Positions 1-6,772 are shown, numbered from the stretch's first letter. The stretch is 7,818 nt of DNA from an uncultured Clostridium sp. (GCA_905192625.1 CAJJLI010000077.1:1-7818), one strand, 5' to 3'. A program made the numbers and translations. The notes: a model not told the origin generated them from the sequence alone.

Positions 1-554
1 CCAATGATTGTTGTGATCGATGTTACTACTTGTGTGAAACTTTGATTCAAACTCATACTTAAGGTATCGACATCATTTGTTACGCGAGATAATACTTCAC
101 CATGTGTTTTTGTATCAAAATATCTCATCGGCATACGATTGATCTTTTCCGAAATATCCTTACGCATCTTAAAGCTGACTTTTTGTGAAATTCCAGTCAT
201 TAGCCAACCTTGGATGATGGAAAATAATGCACTAATTAAATATAATGTTAAAAGCCATAATAAAGTTCTACCGATTTTTGTGAAATCAATTCCTACTCCA
301 CCTTGGATTTTACTAACAAACCCTTCTCCAAGCTCTGTTGTAACATCACCTAAGATGGTCGGTCCAATGACTGAAAATATTGTACTACCAATTGCAAAGA
401 GAAATACAACGACAAGTTGTAACTTGTACTGTGCCATTACTTTCATTAATTTTCCAATTGAACCTTTGAAATCTTTCGCTTTTTCTGTGCCAGCGCCCAT
501 CGGTCCTTTTCCCATCGGGCCTCTTGGTCTTCCACCTACTTTTTCATTACTCAT
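1..554 (-). CDS. ABC exporter half-transporter, second subunit (N-terminal part only)
   Basis: This is the N-terminal ~184 residues of an ABC transporter with fused membrane and ATPase domains; the rest lies beyond the left edge. The product starts MSNEKVGGRPRGPMGKGP, a Gly/Pro/Arg-rich cytoplasmic head typical of LmrD/YheH-like exporter subunits. A first membrane helix follows (LQLVVVLFLFAIGSTIF), then a second hydrophobic segment (TLLWLLTLYLISALFSI) and the coupling-helix region with MRYFDTKTHGEVLSRVTNDVDTL split by the usual intracellular loop. The ATG at 554-552 is preceded by AGGTAGGTGAG, which overlaps the end of the upstream gene, and begins 9 nt after that gene's stop, so the two are co-translated in one operon. 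The partner subunit has a degenerate ATPase site, so this one should carry the functional Walker B glutamate; that part is not visible. Substrate is unknown; drug or peptide export is inferred from the family and the MarR partner. Confidence 0.9.
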   Translation of the reverse strand, partial: MSNEKVGGRPRGPMGKGPMGAGTEKAKDFKGSIGKLMKVMAQYKLQLVVVFLFAIGSTIFSVIGPTILGDVTTELGEGFVSKIQGGVGIDFTKIGRTLLWLLTLYLISALFSIIQGWLMTGISQKVSFKMRKDISEKINRMPMRYFDTKTHGEVLSRVTNDVDTLSMSLNQSFTQVVTSITTII

Positions 555-563
555 TGAACTCAC

Positions 564-2810
564 CTACCTTTCACCCTGATCTAATTCAGCAGAGGATAAC
601 TGTGAAGAAGCGATTTGTTTGTAAACATCACAAGATTTTAATAATTCTTTGTGTGTACCTTTGCCAACAATTCGACCTTCATCTAATACTAAAATTTGTT
701 CTGCATTCATAATATTACTAATACGTTGCGCTACAATAATCATTGTACTATCTTTTATCTCTTCACGTAATGTCTTTCTTAACACTACATCTGTTTTGTA
801 ATCAAGGGCTGAAAAACTGTCATCGAAAATATAAATTTCAGGATCCTTTGCTATAGCACGGGCAATGGATAAACGTTGCTTTTGTCCACCAGAGACATTG
901 CTACCACCTTGTGAAATTGATTCTTCATACTGATTTGTTTTTGCTTCGACAAATTCAGTTGCTTGGGCAATTCGAGCTGCACGGCGTATCTCTTCCTCTG
1001 ACGCTTTTTCTTTACCAAATCTAAGATTTGATGATATTGTTCCAGTAAACAATACACCTTTTTGAGGTACATACCCAATTTTACTACGTAGCTTTTCACA
1101 GGAAACGTTTCTGACGTCTACTCCATTAACTAATATTTCACCATCTGTAACATCATAAAGTCTTGGTATTAACTGGATTAGAGTAGATTTTCCACTTCCT
1201 GTACTACCAATAATTGCTGTTGTTTCCCCAGGTTTTGCTGTGAATGTAAGGTCATGTAACACATCTTCTTCAGCACCTGGATAACGGAAGGAAACATGAT
1301 TGAATTCTACATAACCTGCTTTGCTAGGTACAAATTCATTTGTTTCTTTTGTTTCAACAATGGATAAATCAGTATCGAGTACCTCTGAGATACGTTTTCC
1401 TGATACAGCAGCACGTGGAAGAAAGATTGAAATCATACATAGCATTAAGAAGGACATAATGATTTGCATTGCATATTGTATGAATGCCATCATATCACCA
1501 ACCATCATATCGCCACTATCAATTCCATGGCCACCTTCCCAAAGAATAAGAATCATTGTTCCATTCATAATTAACATCATAACAGGCATCATGAATGTCA
1601 TAACACGGTTTACGAATAAACTCGTTTTTGTTAAATCTTTATTTGCTTGATCAAATCGTTTCTCTTCGTATTTTTCAGTACTAAATGCACGAATAACAGA
1701 TAAACCTGTTAAAATTTCTCTTGTTACAAGATTTAATCGGTCTACCAACTTTTGCATTGCCTTAAATTTTGGCATCGCAAGTACGAATAGTGTTACAACA
1801 AAAATGATTATTACAGCTACAGCAAGAGCGATTACCCATGCCATAGATACATTGGTATTTAATACTTTTATAACACCACCGATGCCTAGGATCGGTGCAT
1901 AAGCAACCATACGTAAAAACATAACTACTAACATTTGTACCTGTTGTATATCATTTGTACTACGAGTAATTAAAGAAGCTGTTGAAAATTTATCAAATTC
2001 TGCATTTGAAAAGCTAACAACCTTTTTAAATGTCATACTTCGTAAATCTTTCGCAAATGTTGCTGCAATTCGTGATGCTATATATCCAATAATAATGCTT
2101 GTAATCATTGCGACTAATGCAAGACCTAACATTTTAAGTCCTGTCACTGTAATAAAATTAGTCTGAATATGATCGGTATCGATTCCAACCGCACTATATT
2201 CTCCTTTTATTGCTGTAGCGGCACCGCTTGATACCATGCTCTCCGGAAGTTCCGCAAACTTTTCTAGCATTGGCTGCACGATTGCCATCCTCTGCTCCTC
2301 TGGCATAGCTTTTAAAATATCAACCATGCTAGCATCTTTCATACTTTCTGGTATGGATGCAGCCAATGATTCTTTCATTGCTTTTGTTGTATCTGAATCT
2401 GTAGATAGCATCGTATACATCATCATTGCCTTAGACATAGTTGCTTCAAAGTCTAGGTTCTGCAAATTCTCTTTTCTAACATATAAATTTTCTGAAGCTA
2501 ATAACGGATATTTCTTTATATAATTTGCAATGAGTCCTTCATCCGCCTGTTCTCTATCAATAAAATCATATGAGTTTAATATGTTCTCCTTTTCTTCTGG
2601 GGTTGTGAAGATTAAAATATCATTCATTGTATTTTCCCTTACAACCTCTGGAGAATTTTCTGTGATACCACCTTGCTGAATTCCAACGTTAACTATGTCG
2701 GAAGTATACGATGGAAGTGATAAGTCACAGTACGCTTGTAAAATCAACAATACAAATACAAATATGATTGGTACTATTGATTTTTTTAAGTATTTCAAAA
2801 GTTTTAGCAT
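564..2810 (-). CDS. ABC exporter half-transporter, degenerate-site subunit (748 aa)
   Basis: Membrane-embedded ABC exporter subunit with the order TM1 (residues ~11-29), a large insert (~50-220), TM2-TM6 (~222-465) and a C-terminal ATPase domain (~500-735). Visible motifs are Walker A GSTGSGKST (535-543), Q-loop Q583, signature VSGGQ (639-643), Walker B IYIFDD (659-664) and D-loop SALD (667-670). The position of the catalytic glutamate is Asp664, and the switch histidine is replaced by Gln695 (VAQR). In known heterodimeric exporters such as TM287/288, this marks the subunit contributing the degenerate nucleotide site, so it should pair with the next gene. At 748 aa it is ~150 residues longer than a standard half-transporter because of the charged, Met-rich insert between TM1 and TM2, predicted to be extracellular. 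Its ATG overlaps the marR-like stop by 7 nt (ATGCTAA) and has an AAGGGAG site 7-8 nt upstream, so translational coupling is likely. Confidence 0.95.
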   Translation of the reverse strand: MLKLLKYLKKSIVPIIFVFVLLILQAYCDLSLPSYTSDIVNVGIQQGGITENSPEVVRENTMNDILIFTTPEEKENILNSYDFIDREQADEGLIANYIKKYPLLASENLYVRKENLQNLDFEATMSKAMMMYTMLSTDSDTTKAMKESLAASIPESMKDASMVDILKAMPEEQRMAIVQPMLEKFAELPESMVSSGAATAIKGEYSAVGIDTDHIQTNFITVTGLKMLGLALVAMITSIIIGYIASRIAATFAKDLRSMTFKKVVSFSNAEFDKFSTASLITRSTNDIQQVQMLVVMFLRMVAYAPILGIGGVIKVLNTNVSMAWVIALAVAVIIIFVVTLFVLAMPKFKAMQKLVDRLNLVTREILTGLSVIRAFSTEKYEEKRFDQANKDLTKTSLFVNRVMTFMMPVMMLIMNGTMILILWEGGHGIDSGDMMVGDMMAFIQYAMQIIMSFLMLCMISIFLPRAAVSGKRISEVLDTDLSIVETKETNEFVPSKAGYVEFNHVSFRYPGAEEDVLHDLTFTAKPGETTAIIGSTGSGKSTLIQLIPRLYDVTDGEILVNGVDVRNVSCEKLRSKIGYVPQKGVLFTGTISSNLRFGKEKASEEEIRRAARIAQATEFVEAKTNQYEESISQGGSNVSGGQKQRLSIARAIAKDPEIYIFDDSFSALDYKTDVVLRKTLREEIKDSTMIIVAQRISNIMNAEQILVLDEGRIVGKGTHKELLKSCDVYKQIASSQLSSAELDQGER

Positions 2811-3337
2811 ATACTATCTCCCTTTTCATTGTCTTTACTTTTATCATAATCAAAATATTTATCAATTTTTTGAGCCATGATTTCATAGATTTGATTCATC
2901 AATTTTATAAACTCATCCATTTGTTCAATTCCAAGCTCTTCAATCACGTCAATCGCAAATTGATTCATATTTTCTTTTGATTCTGTTATGAGTTTTTCCC
3001 CTTTTTGTGACAGATGTACATATACATTTCTACGATCTTTTGGCGTCGTAGTACGTTCGATATATCCTTTCTCCTCTAGGGAGCGTAACATTTTTGAAGT
3101 CGCAGATTTTGATAAGTAGAGTTTTTTTCCAATGTCTCCCACCTTCGCACCTGGTAAATCATCGCCATTTTTTTTATTCCACTCTAACATGTGTTGAATT
3201 GCATTTAACATCATGTATTCGCCTTGATATAACTCACTTCTTGCAGTACTATTTGAAATTAATTTTTTCATTTTATGGCTTACGCTCATAAAATCATGAC
3301 CATACTCCAACGCGGTTTTATATTTTCCATCGTCCAA
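2804..3337 (-). CDS. MarR-family transcriptional regulator (177 aa)
   Basis: Winged helix-turn-helix DNA-binding protein, cytoplasmic and presumably dimeric. The helix-turn-helix spans about residues 62-90 (VGDIGKKLYLSKSATSKML, then RSLEEKGYIER), with the wing and its characteristic DRR at 101-103 (TPKDRRNVYVHLS). Flanking N- and C-terminal helices fit the MarR dimerisation fold. The start is TTG at 3337-3335: the codon just before it is an in-frame TAA, the site AAGGGGGTGA lies 5 nt upstream, and no nearby ATG fits. It is the first gene of the operon with the two ABC subunits. MarR proteins in this setting usually repress their own operon and release DNA on binding a toxic ligand; that role is inferred here, supported by a dyad over the promoter. 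The ligand is unknown. Confidence 0.93.
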   Translation of the reverse strand: MDDGKYKTALEYGHDFMSVSHKMKKLISNSTARSELYQGEYMMLNAIQHMLEWNKKNGDDLPGAKVGDIGKKLYLSKSATSKMLRSLEEKGYIERTTTPKDRRNVYVHLSQKGEKLITESKENMNQFAIDVIEELGIEQMDEFIKLMNQIYEIMAQKIDKYFDYDKSKDNEKGDSIC

Positions 3338-3356
3338 TTAGTTCACCCCCTTAATT

Positions 3357-3400
3357 GTTGAGTACTTCAACTATTATATTCAGATTCTAATGAAATGCAA
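3357..3400 (-). promoter_or_regulatory. Promoter and candidate operator of the MarR-ABC operon
   Basis: On the minus strand a -35 TTGCAT (3400-3395) is followed after 16 nt by a perfect -10 TATAAT (3378-3373). Immediately downstream, GTTGA-AGTAC-TCAAC (3371-3357) is a dyad with perfect 5-bp arms that covers the expected transcription start. Its size and position suit a MarR dimer, which suggests autorepression. The promoter is clear; the operator assignment is inference. Confidence 0.65.
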
Positions 3401-3519
3401 GTAAATTTTAAAAATTTTATAAAAAACTAATATTATTTATAAAGTTTCTACGATATTTATCAATTGATTACTTTTGTTTTTATTTAATTCTTAAGTAGTG
3501 TAAAAACGGCATATATTAT

Positions 3520-3553
3520 GAAAAAAGTTGATTGTTTTTATATACAATCAACT
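3520..3553 (-). terminator. Intrinsic terminator of the zinc-ribbon gene
   Basis: A perfect 10-bp stem (AGTTGATTGT at 3526-3535, ACAATCAACT at 3544-3553) with an 8-nt loop is followed on the minus strand by six T residues (3526-3521). It begins ~30 nt after the stop codon of the zinc-ribbon gene. The other strand has only a broken T-rich stretch, so the direction is minus. Confidence 0.8.
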
Positions 3554-3583
3554 CCTTTTCGTAATCAAATATTATAAGCATCT

Positions 3584-3793
3584 TTAATTCGTGAAAAAGT
3601 CTAAGATATTCCATCCATCGGATGTGTTCGCCTTATATAACTCAGTATATCCACAACGCCTACAACTTATTGTTATAAATTTCTTATTTTGTACGTCGAA
3701 TATCTTAGCAAAATTACCTCCGGTTGCTTGAAATTGATCGGATTCATACTCATTACATCCACATTTTTGACAAACATATAACTTTTTATCCAC
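3584..3793 (-). CDS. Small zinc-ribbon protein (69 aa)
   Basis: Small cytoplasmic protein with two zinc knuckles, CQKCGC (C8, C11, C13) and CRRCGY (C44, C47), flanking a short beta-rich stretch. It resembles the predicted nucleic-acid-binding Zn-ribbon family (zinc_ribbon_13 / DUF2082-like), whose members have about this length and the same C-terminal pattern CGYTELYK. Its molecular role is unknown. The start is GTG (3793-3791), with a GAGGA site 6 nt upstream; no ATG fits. It is a single-gene unit: a TATAAT sits ~50 nt upstream (3851-3846, without a good -35) and a strong terminator lies ~30 nt downstream. The family call rests on the Cys pattern and overall look. Confidence 0.82.
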   Translation of the reverse strand: MDKKLYVCQKCGCNEYESDQFQATGGNFAKIFDVQNKKFITISCRRCGYTELYKANTSDGWNILDFFTN

Positions 3794-4091
3794 CTTTATT
3801 CCTCAACTTTCTTTCCGTTATTACTTTTCTTTAAATATCGTTCTTATTATATCGAATTTATGGAGCAAAAAACTAATTTTTCGTGTTTTTTAATGAAACT
3901 ATTATCTTGCCATAATAAATAACTTTATCTTAACTACGGATATTAGCGTTCAAGCAGTTGCAATAGCATTTGTAAAGAAAGTCCATACTTAAGCCAATTT
4001 ACTGAAAGAATAAATTTTATAAGACTGGTATAAAAGACATACTGTGAATATTACATGGAAGTGTGCATTTAGAACGGTACATCTTAAAATA
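3794..4091. other. Gene-free intergenic stretch
   Basis: About 300 nt with stops in all frames and no recognisable RNA. The only signal I can support is a TATAAT (3851-3846, minus strand), probably the -10 of the zinc-ribbon gene. A short run around 3955-3990 reads VQAVAIAFVKKVHT then stop on the plus strand, but it has no start or ribosome binding site and no continuation, so I do not call it a gene remnant. Confidence 0.4.
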
Positions 4092-4144
4092 GAAAAACCA
4101 TTACAATATACTTTATTGAAACATAAATGTATATTGTAATGGTT
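4092..4144 (-). terminator. Intrinsic terminator of the DUF3783 gene
   Basis: A perfect 16-bp stem (4096-4111 paired with 4129-4144, ends AACCATTA and TAATGGTT) encloses a 17-nt loop. On the minus strand it is followed by a five-T run, then further T-rich sequence. It starts 6 nt after the stop codon of the 141-aa gene. Confidence 0.8.
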
Positions 4145-4150
4145 ACTTAT

Positions 4151-4576
4151 TTAATCGTTTTTATTTGTCTCTTCAAGCTTTTTCTTAGTGAGTTCGCTCA
4201 TTTGTTTATGTTCTTCCTGAAGCTCTTTATACAAGTCTCTTAATTTCCAAGGAAGATTATGCTCTGTAACTACTGCTTTTAAGTTAATTCTACGTATTCC
4301 ATTTTTTTTGAATCCTTCGAATAATAAATTCATTCTCTCTCTTGTGAAACCTTTTAAGACCATTATATCCTCTTCAAATGGAATAGCTTCTCCTTCTACA
4401 GTTTCCTCTGAAAATCCAGGAAAAGATAATAAATATCCAACCGAATGTCCCTGCATCTCCTCCGTTACTAACTTAATTTTTATTCCATGGCGAATTAATA
4501 ATGCCTTTATCTTTTTTTCTCTTTCTCCATTTTCATGAAGATAGAGCAATACGCTTTCATTTCTATTTTTTATCAT
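4151..4576 (-). CDS. DUF3783 domain protein (141 aa)
   Basis: Small soluble protein of unknown function. The C-terminal half (about residues 71-123, IMVLKGFTRERMNLL... then INLKAVVTEHNLPW...LYKELQEEH) matches the pattern I know for DUF3783, found in many clostridia. The N-terminal ~65 residues look like a compact alpha/beta domain, and the last ~20 are a Lys/Glu-rich helix. No membrane segment or cysteine cluster is present. I choose ATG 4576-4574 because AGAGG lies 6 nt upstream of it; an in-frame TTG at 4582 would sit directly against that site and cannot be the start. It is monocistronic, with a good promoter at 4672-4645 and its own terminator. Confidence 0.85.
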   Translation of the reverse strand: MIKNRNESVLLYLHENGEREKKIKALLIRHGIKIKLVTEEMQGHSVGYLLSFPGFSEETVEGEAIPFEEDIMVLKGFTRERMNLLFEGFKKNGIRRINLKAVVTEHNLPWKLRDLYKELQEEHKQMSELTKKKLEETNKND

Positions 4577-4644
4577 ATTCAACCTCTCATTCTATTTTTG
4601 ACTAAGAGTTTAATTATCCATTTAATACTATCTATTACAATCAT

Positions 4645-4672
4645 ATTATATCAATGAATCAACCCTTATCAA
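4645..4672 (-). promoter_or_regulatory. Sigma-A-type promoter of the DUF3783 gene
   Basis: Minus strand -35 TTGATA (4672-4667, five of six consensus), a 16-nt spacer, and a perfect -10 TATAAT (4650-4645). It lies ~70 nt before the chosen ATG. Confidence 0.65.
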
Positions 4673-4779
4673 AATTGTTAAAACAATTCGTTATTTATTT
4701 AAAAGTAATAAAATTTTGATTAATTTACTTCCTATAAATATTATAACCCATTTGTCTTAACTTTTAAAGGGTAAAAGGT

Positions 4780-6105
4780 TTAAGGTGTCACACGGTTAAT
4801 ATCTCTTGGAAACAATGTTGCACTACGGACATTGAAAAATCCCAGTAACATAGCCGTAAATCTTTCCAATCCAAGTCCCAAACCTCCATGTGGAGGCATC
4901 CCGTATTTATGCATTTTTAAATAGTCATGAAACGCCTCTGTATCCATTCCCCTTTCCTCCATCTTTTTTATCTGTGCTTCATATTCATGAATTCTTTGTC
5001 CCCCCGTAGTAATCTCTAATCCACGGAATAATAAGTCAAAGCTTAAAGTAGTCTCTGAATTCTTGGGATCTTCCATTGCATAAAAAGGACGTTTTTTGCT
5101 TGGATAATGGGTAACAAATACAAACTCACTTCCTGTTTTCTTATAAATAAGTTCATAAAGTAGTTGTTCTTCTTCTGGTTCAAAATCATCCATATCCTTA
5201 ATTTCACGTTGATACTCTCTGAATATCAAATCTTTTGCCTCATAAAAAGTAATGTATGGTATCTCTTCTATTACAGGTATCTTTACATTTAATAATTGAA
5301 GTTCATATGAATAATTATTATTTAAAAATTCAAAGCAATACGATAACATCGCAGTCTCCATTTTCATAATATCCATAAAACTCTCTATAAATCCCATTTC
5401 AAAGTCAACGCTTGTATATTCATTTAAATGTCTTCGTGTGTCATGTTTTTCTGCACGAAACACAGGTGCTATCTCATAGACCCTTTCAAATACTCCAACC
5501 ATCATTTGTTTATAAAATTGAGGGCTTTGTGCAAGATATGCATCCTTACCAAAATAATTTAAGTGAAATATATTTGCGCCACCCTCTGCACCTGCATGAA
5601 CGATTTTAGGTGTATGAATTTCAGTAAAGCGTTGTTCTTGAAAAAACTGACGAAACGCCATACAAATACCTTCTTGTATCTTAAAAATTGCCCGTTCCTT
5701 TTCATTACGCAAAGTAATCATTCTGTAATCTAGAAGTGTTTCCATTGAAGCCTCTATCGTTTTATTATTAATAACAACAGGGAATTCCTCTTCCGCTCTC
5801 GATAATATCTCAACTTCGTTTATCCTAACTTCATATCCAGTTTTGGAACGTTCCTCTCTCACGACCTCTCCATAAATGCGAACCCACATTTGCTCCTTTA
5901 TATCTTCGATTGCACAACTACTAAATTCTTTTGAATAAATACATTGAACTACTTTACGTTTTGTTCTAAGAAGTAGAAAGGAAAAGCCCTTCATATTACG
6001 TATCTTATATATGGCTCCTTGTAATATAACCTTGCTATTTATACAAGATCCTAATTCTTCTGCTTCCGTCACTTTGTTGTTTAGATTTCCATTCAAATAT
6101 TTCAT
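4780..6105 (-). CDS. aspS: Archaeal-type aspartyl-tRNA synthetase, probably non-discriminating (441 aa)
   Basis: Class IIb synthetase that activates aspartate and charges tRNA(Asp), and in the non-discriminating type also tRNA(Asn), for later amidation by GatCAB. An N-terminal OB-fold anticodon domain (~25-105) is followed by the catalytic core: motif 1 ~147-166 (ending FTEIHTP), motif 2 ~216-239 (FRAEKHDTRRHLNEYTSVDF) and motif 3 ~407-422 (GGLGLGLERF). GLEITTGGQRIHEYE (362-376) and the length fit the short archaeal/eukaryal AspRS, lacking the GAD insert of the ~590-aa bacterial enzyme. In the OB fold, the position of Trp26 of the discriminating Thermococcus enzyme appears to be Tyr33 (GAIYKIR), so strict tRNA(Asp) specificity is not expected; this alignment is by eye. 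ATG 6105 has GAGGAGG 5 nt upstream. No good promoter lies within 300 nt, but an Asp-codon leader and attenuator lie further up on the same strand. An AsnRS is less likely. Confidence 0.9.
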   Translation of the reverse strand: MKYLNGNLNNKVTEAEELGSCINSKVILQGAIYKIRNMKGFSFLLLRTKRKVVQCIYSKEFSSCAIEDIKEQMWVRIYGEVVREERSKTGYEVRINEVEILSRAEEEFPVVINNKTIEASMETLLDYRMITLRNEKERAIFKIQEGICMAFRQFFQEQRFTEIHTPKIVHAGAEGGANIFHLNYFGKDAYLAQSPQFYKQMMVGVFERVYEIAPVFRAEKHDTRRHLNEYTSVDFEMGFIESFMDIMKMETAMLSYCFEFLNNNYSYELQLLNVKIPVIEEIPYITFYEAKDLIFREYQREIKDMDDFEPEEEQLLYELIYKKTGSEFVFVTHYPSKKRPFYAMEDPKNSETTLSFDLLFRGLEITTGGQRIHEYEAQIKKMEERGMDTEAFHDYLKMHKYGMPPHGGLGLGLERFTAMLLGFFNVRSATLFPRDINRVTP

Positions 6106-6149
6106 AAAAACCTCCTCTTGGATATATCCAATGCATATTAAATTTTATT

Positions 6150-6262
6150 TAAATTCTCATTTCTCTAAATTTCTATATAGGTTTTCATTTCCCTGAACTC
6201 TACTTTAAGTTTTCGATCCTAGAGTTCTATTTTAATTTTTTCCTTTTCCCTAAATGTTCATT
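6150..6262 (-). repeat. Four degenerate ~28-bp repeats in the aspS leader
   Basis: Reading the minus strand, units starting near 6262, 6231, 6205 and 6177 resemble A-rich AATAGAACTTTAGGGAAATG with decay between copies (spacing 31, 26, 28 nt). Units 2 and 3 also form an 8-bp hairpin (GAACTCTA 6227-6220 with TAGAGTTC 6202-6195). They may be just decayed purine-rich sequence. Confidence 0.3.
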
Positions 6263-6325
6263 TTATTTTTTCATTCCGCCCAATTTAGAATTATTATCCA
6301 TACGGACATCATCCATATGTCCCAT
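6263..6325 (-). CDS. Possible 20-codon ORF between attenuator and aspS
   Basis: ATG 6325 to TAA 6263 encodes MGHMDDVRMDNNSKLGGMKK. GGAAGGGG lies 9 nt upstream, an acceptable ribosome binding site. It is again Asp/Asn-rich (D-D and D-N-N), which is curious next to an Asp(Asn)-charging enzyme, but nothing else supports translation. The frame is open upstream for ~12 more codons without a start, so it could also be the tail of a decayed gene. Confidence 0.2.
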   Translation of the reverse strand: MGHMDDVRMDNNSKLGGMKK

Positions 6326-6419
6326 ACGATCACGCCCCTTCCATGTACCCTGCCATCCTTTTGAATGTATATTTTAAAATAAATGAATCAAAGCATTTTT
6401 ATTTTGGTTTTTATAACGC

Positions 6420-6468
6420 AAAAAAAGCCACAGCGGTGAATAATATTACTATCCTACCAATGTGGCTT
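6420..6468 (-). terminator. Regulated terminator of the Asp attenuator
   Basis: Minus-strand stem AAGCCACA (6468-6461) with TGTGGCTT (6432-6425), then a one-base mismatch and a further 4 bp (TGGT with ACCG), followed by seven T residues (6426-6420). It has all the marks of an intrinsic terminator and lies ~83 nt after the leader-peptide stop. Its left arm can alternatively pair with upstream RNA, which is what makes it conditional. Confidence 0.85.
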
Positions 6469-6552
6469 ATATAATACATATAAATTTATATCCACATAGG
6501 TACAACGCACAAAAAGCACTTGCACCTATGAAATATCACAGCTGCAAGCGCT
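6456..6552 (-). promoter_or_regulatory. Alternating RNA pairings of a leader-peptide attenuator
   Basis: Four mutually exclusive helices can be drawn on the minus-strand transcript. 1:2 is 6552-6543 (stop codon onward, AGCGCTTGCA) with 6524-6515, 10 bp with one G-U. 2:3 is CATAGGTGCAA (6530-6520) with TTGTACCTATG (6505-6495), 11 bp with one G-U. 3:4 is ACCTATGTGG (6501-6492) with CCACATTGGT (6465-6456), 9 of 10 bp. 4:5 is the terminator. Thus 1:2 frees segment 3 to block the terminator, while 2:3 permits it. A ribosome stalled at the first Asp codon should leave segment 1 free (antitermination); one reaching the stop codon covers it (termination). The pairings are seen in the sequence; the switching logic is inference. 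Confidence 0.72.
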
Positions 6553-6607
6553 ACCTATCGTCGTCCCTATTTAAATTAAATGTAGTAAATAATTTTAATG
6601 TAAGCAT
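6551..6607 (-). CDS. Asp-codon leader peptide (18 aa)
   Basis: ATG 6607 to TAG 6551 encodes MLTLKLFTTFNLNRDDDR. GGAGGT (6618-6613) lies 5 nt upstream, and a promoter with a perfect -35 is placed to start transcription near 6631. The last codons are AAT-AGG-GAC-GAC-GAT-AGG-stop: three Asp codons in a row, preceded by two Asn codons. The stop codon abuts the first arm of the attenuator helices. This is the layout of amino-acid leader peptides such as those of trp, his and pheS operons, and the downstream same-strand gene is an aspartyl-tRNA synthetase. The peptide is therefore probably a translated sensor of charged tRNA(Asp) rather than a product. An alternative is an antibiotic-sensing leader of a lost gene. 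Confidence 0.72.
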   Translation of the reverse strand: MLTLKLFTTFNLNRDDDR

Positions 6608-6632
6608 GTGATACCTCCATACGATATATTGC

Positions 6633-6666
6633 TTAGTAGATTACTAAATCTAGCATATATTGTCAA
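6633..6666 (-). promoter_or_regulatory. Promoter of the Asp leader, with an overlapping dyad
   Basis: Minus-strand perfect -35 TTGACA (6666-6661), 17-nt spacer, and a weak -10 TAATCT (6643-6638). TTAGTA-GAT-TACTAA (6633-6647, plus strand), a perfect 6-bp-arm dyad, covers the -10 and could bind a repressor. The promoter for the plus-strand peptide gene diverges ~60 bp away. Confidence 0.6.
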
Positions 6667-6722
6667 GAGTTTTTTTCAAACAAGAAGTCCTGTTTATTTC
6701 TAACAAGTTTTACATATTTTAT

Positions 6723-6772
6723 ATATTACAATTTTGTTACAAAAGTGTTACAATTCATTTGTAGCTAATAAT
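6723..6772 (+). promoter_or_regulatory. 11-bp phased TTACAA element and promoter of peptide gene 1
   Basis: TTACAA occurs at 6726, 6737 and 6748, exactly 11 bp apart. TAATAAT (6766-6772) lies 11-12 bp beyond the last copy and could be the -10, with the repeats replacing the -35 as activator sites do for PhoB/PhoP-type regulators. Alternatively TTACAA (6726) and TACAAT (6749) are themselves -35 and -10 with a 17-nt spacer. The 32-bp block 6723-6754 recurs at 7351-7382 with only two differences. Confidence 0.6.

Noticed and set aside
554..564. The ABC exporter pair as the exporter of the small peptides
   Set aside because: It is in a separate minus-strand operon more than 4 kb away with its own MarR control; nothing in the sequence links the two.
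139..579. Open frame of 146 codons on the plus strand
   Set aside because: It lies antisense to the start of the second ABC subunit, has no ribosome binding site, and its translation looks like an antisense shadow. The minus-strand frame has real ABC-exporter features.
4577..4582. TTG start at 4582 for the DUF3783 gene
   Set aside because: The only ribosome binding site (AGAGG) directly touches this TTG; it is correctly spaced for ATG 4576.
4740..4779. Terminator of the synthetase gene
   Set aside because: Only imperfect, AT-rich pairings with bulges (CTTTTA/TAAAAG type) and no clear T-run follow the stop; not convincing.
6150..6262. Degenerate ~28-bp units as a CRISPR array
   Set aside because: Units are poorly conserved, abut without unique spacers of uniform size, and no cas genes are present.
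6106..6420. T-box riboswitch before the synthetase gene
   Set aside because: No copy of the conserved T-box sequence (AGGGTGGNACCGCG type) or of the stem I specifier layout is seen; AGGGTACATGG near 6351 is only a superficial likeness.
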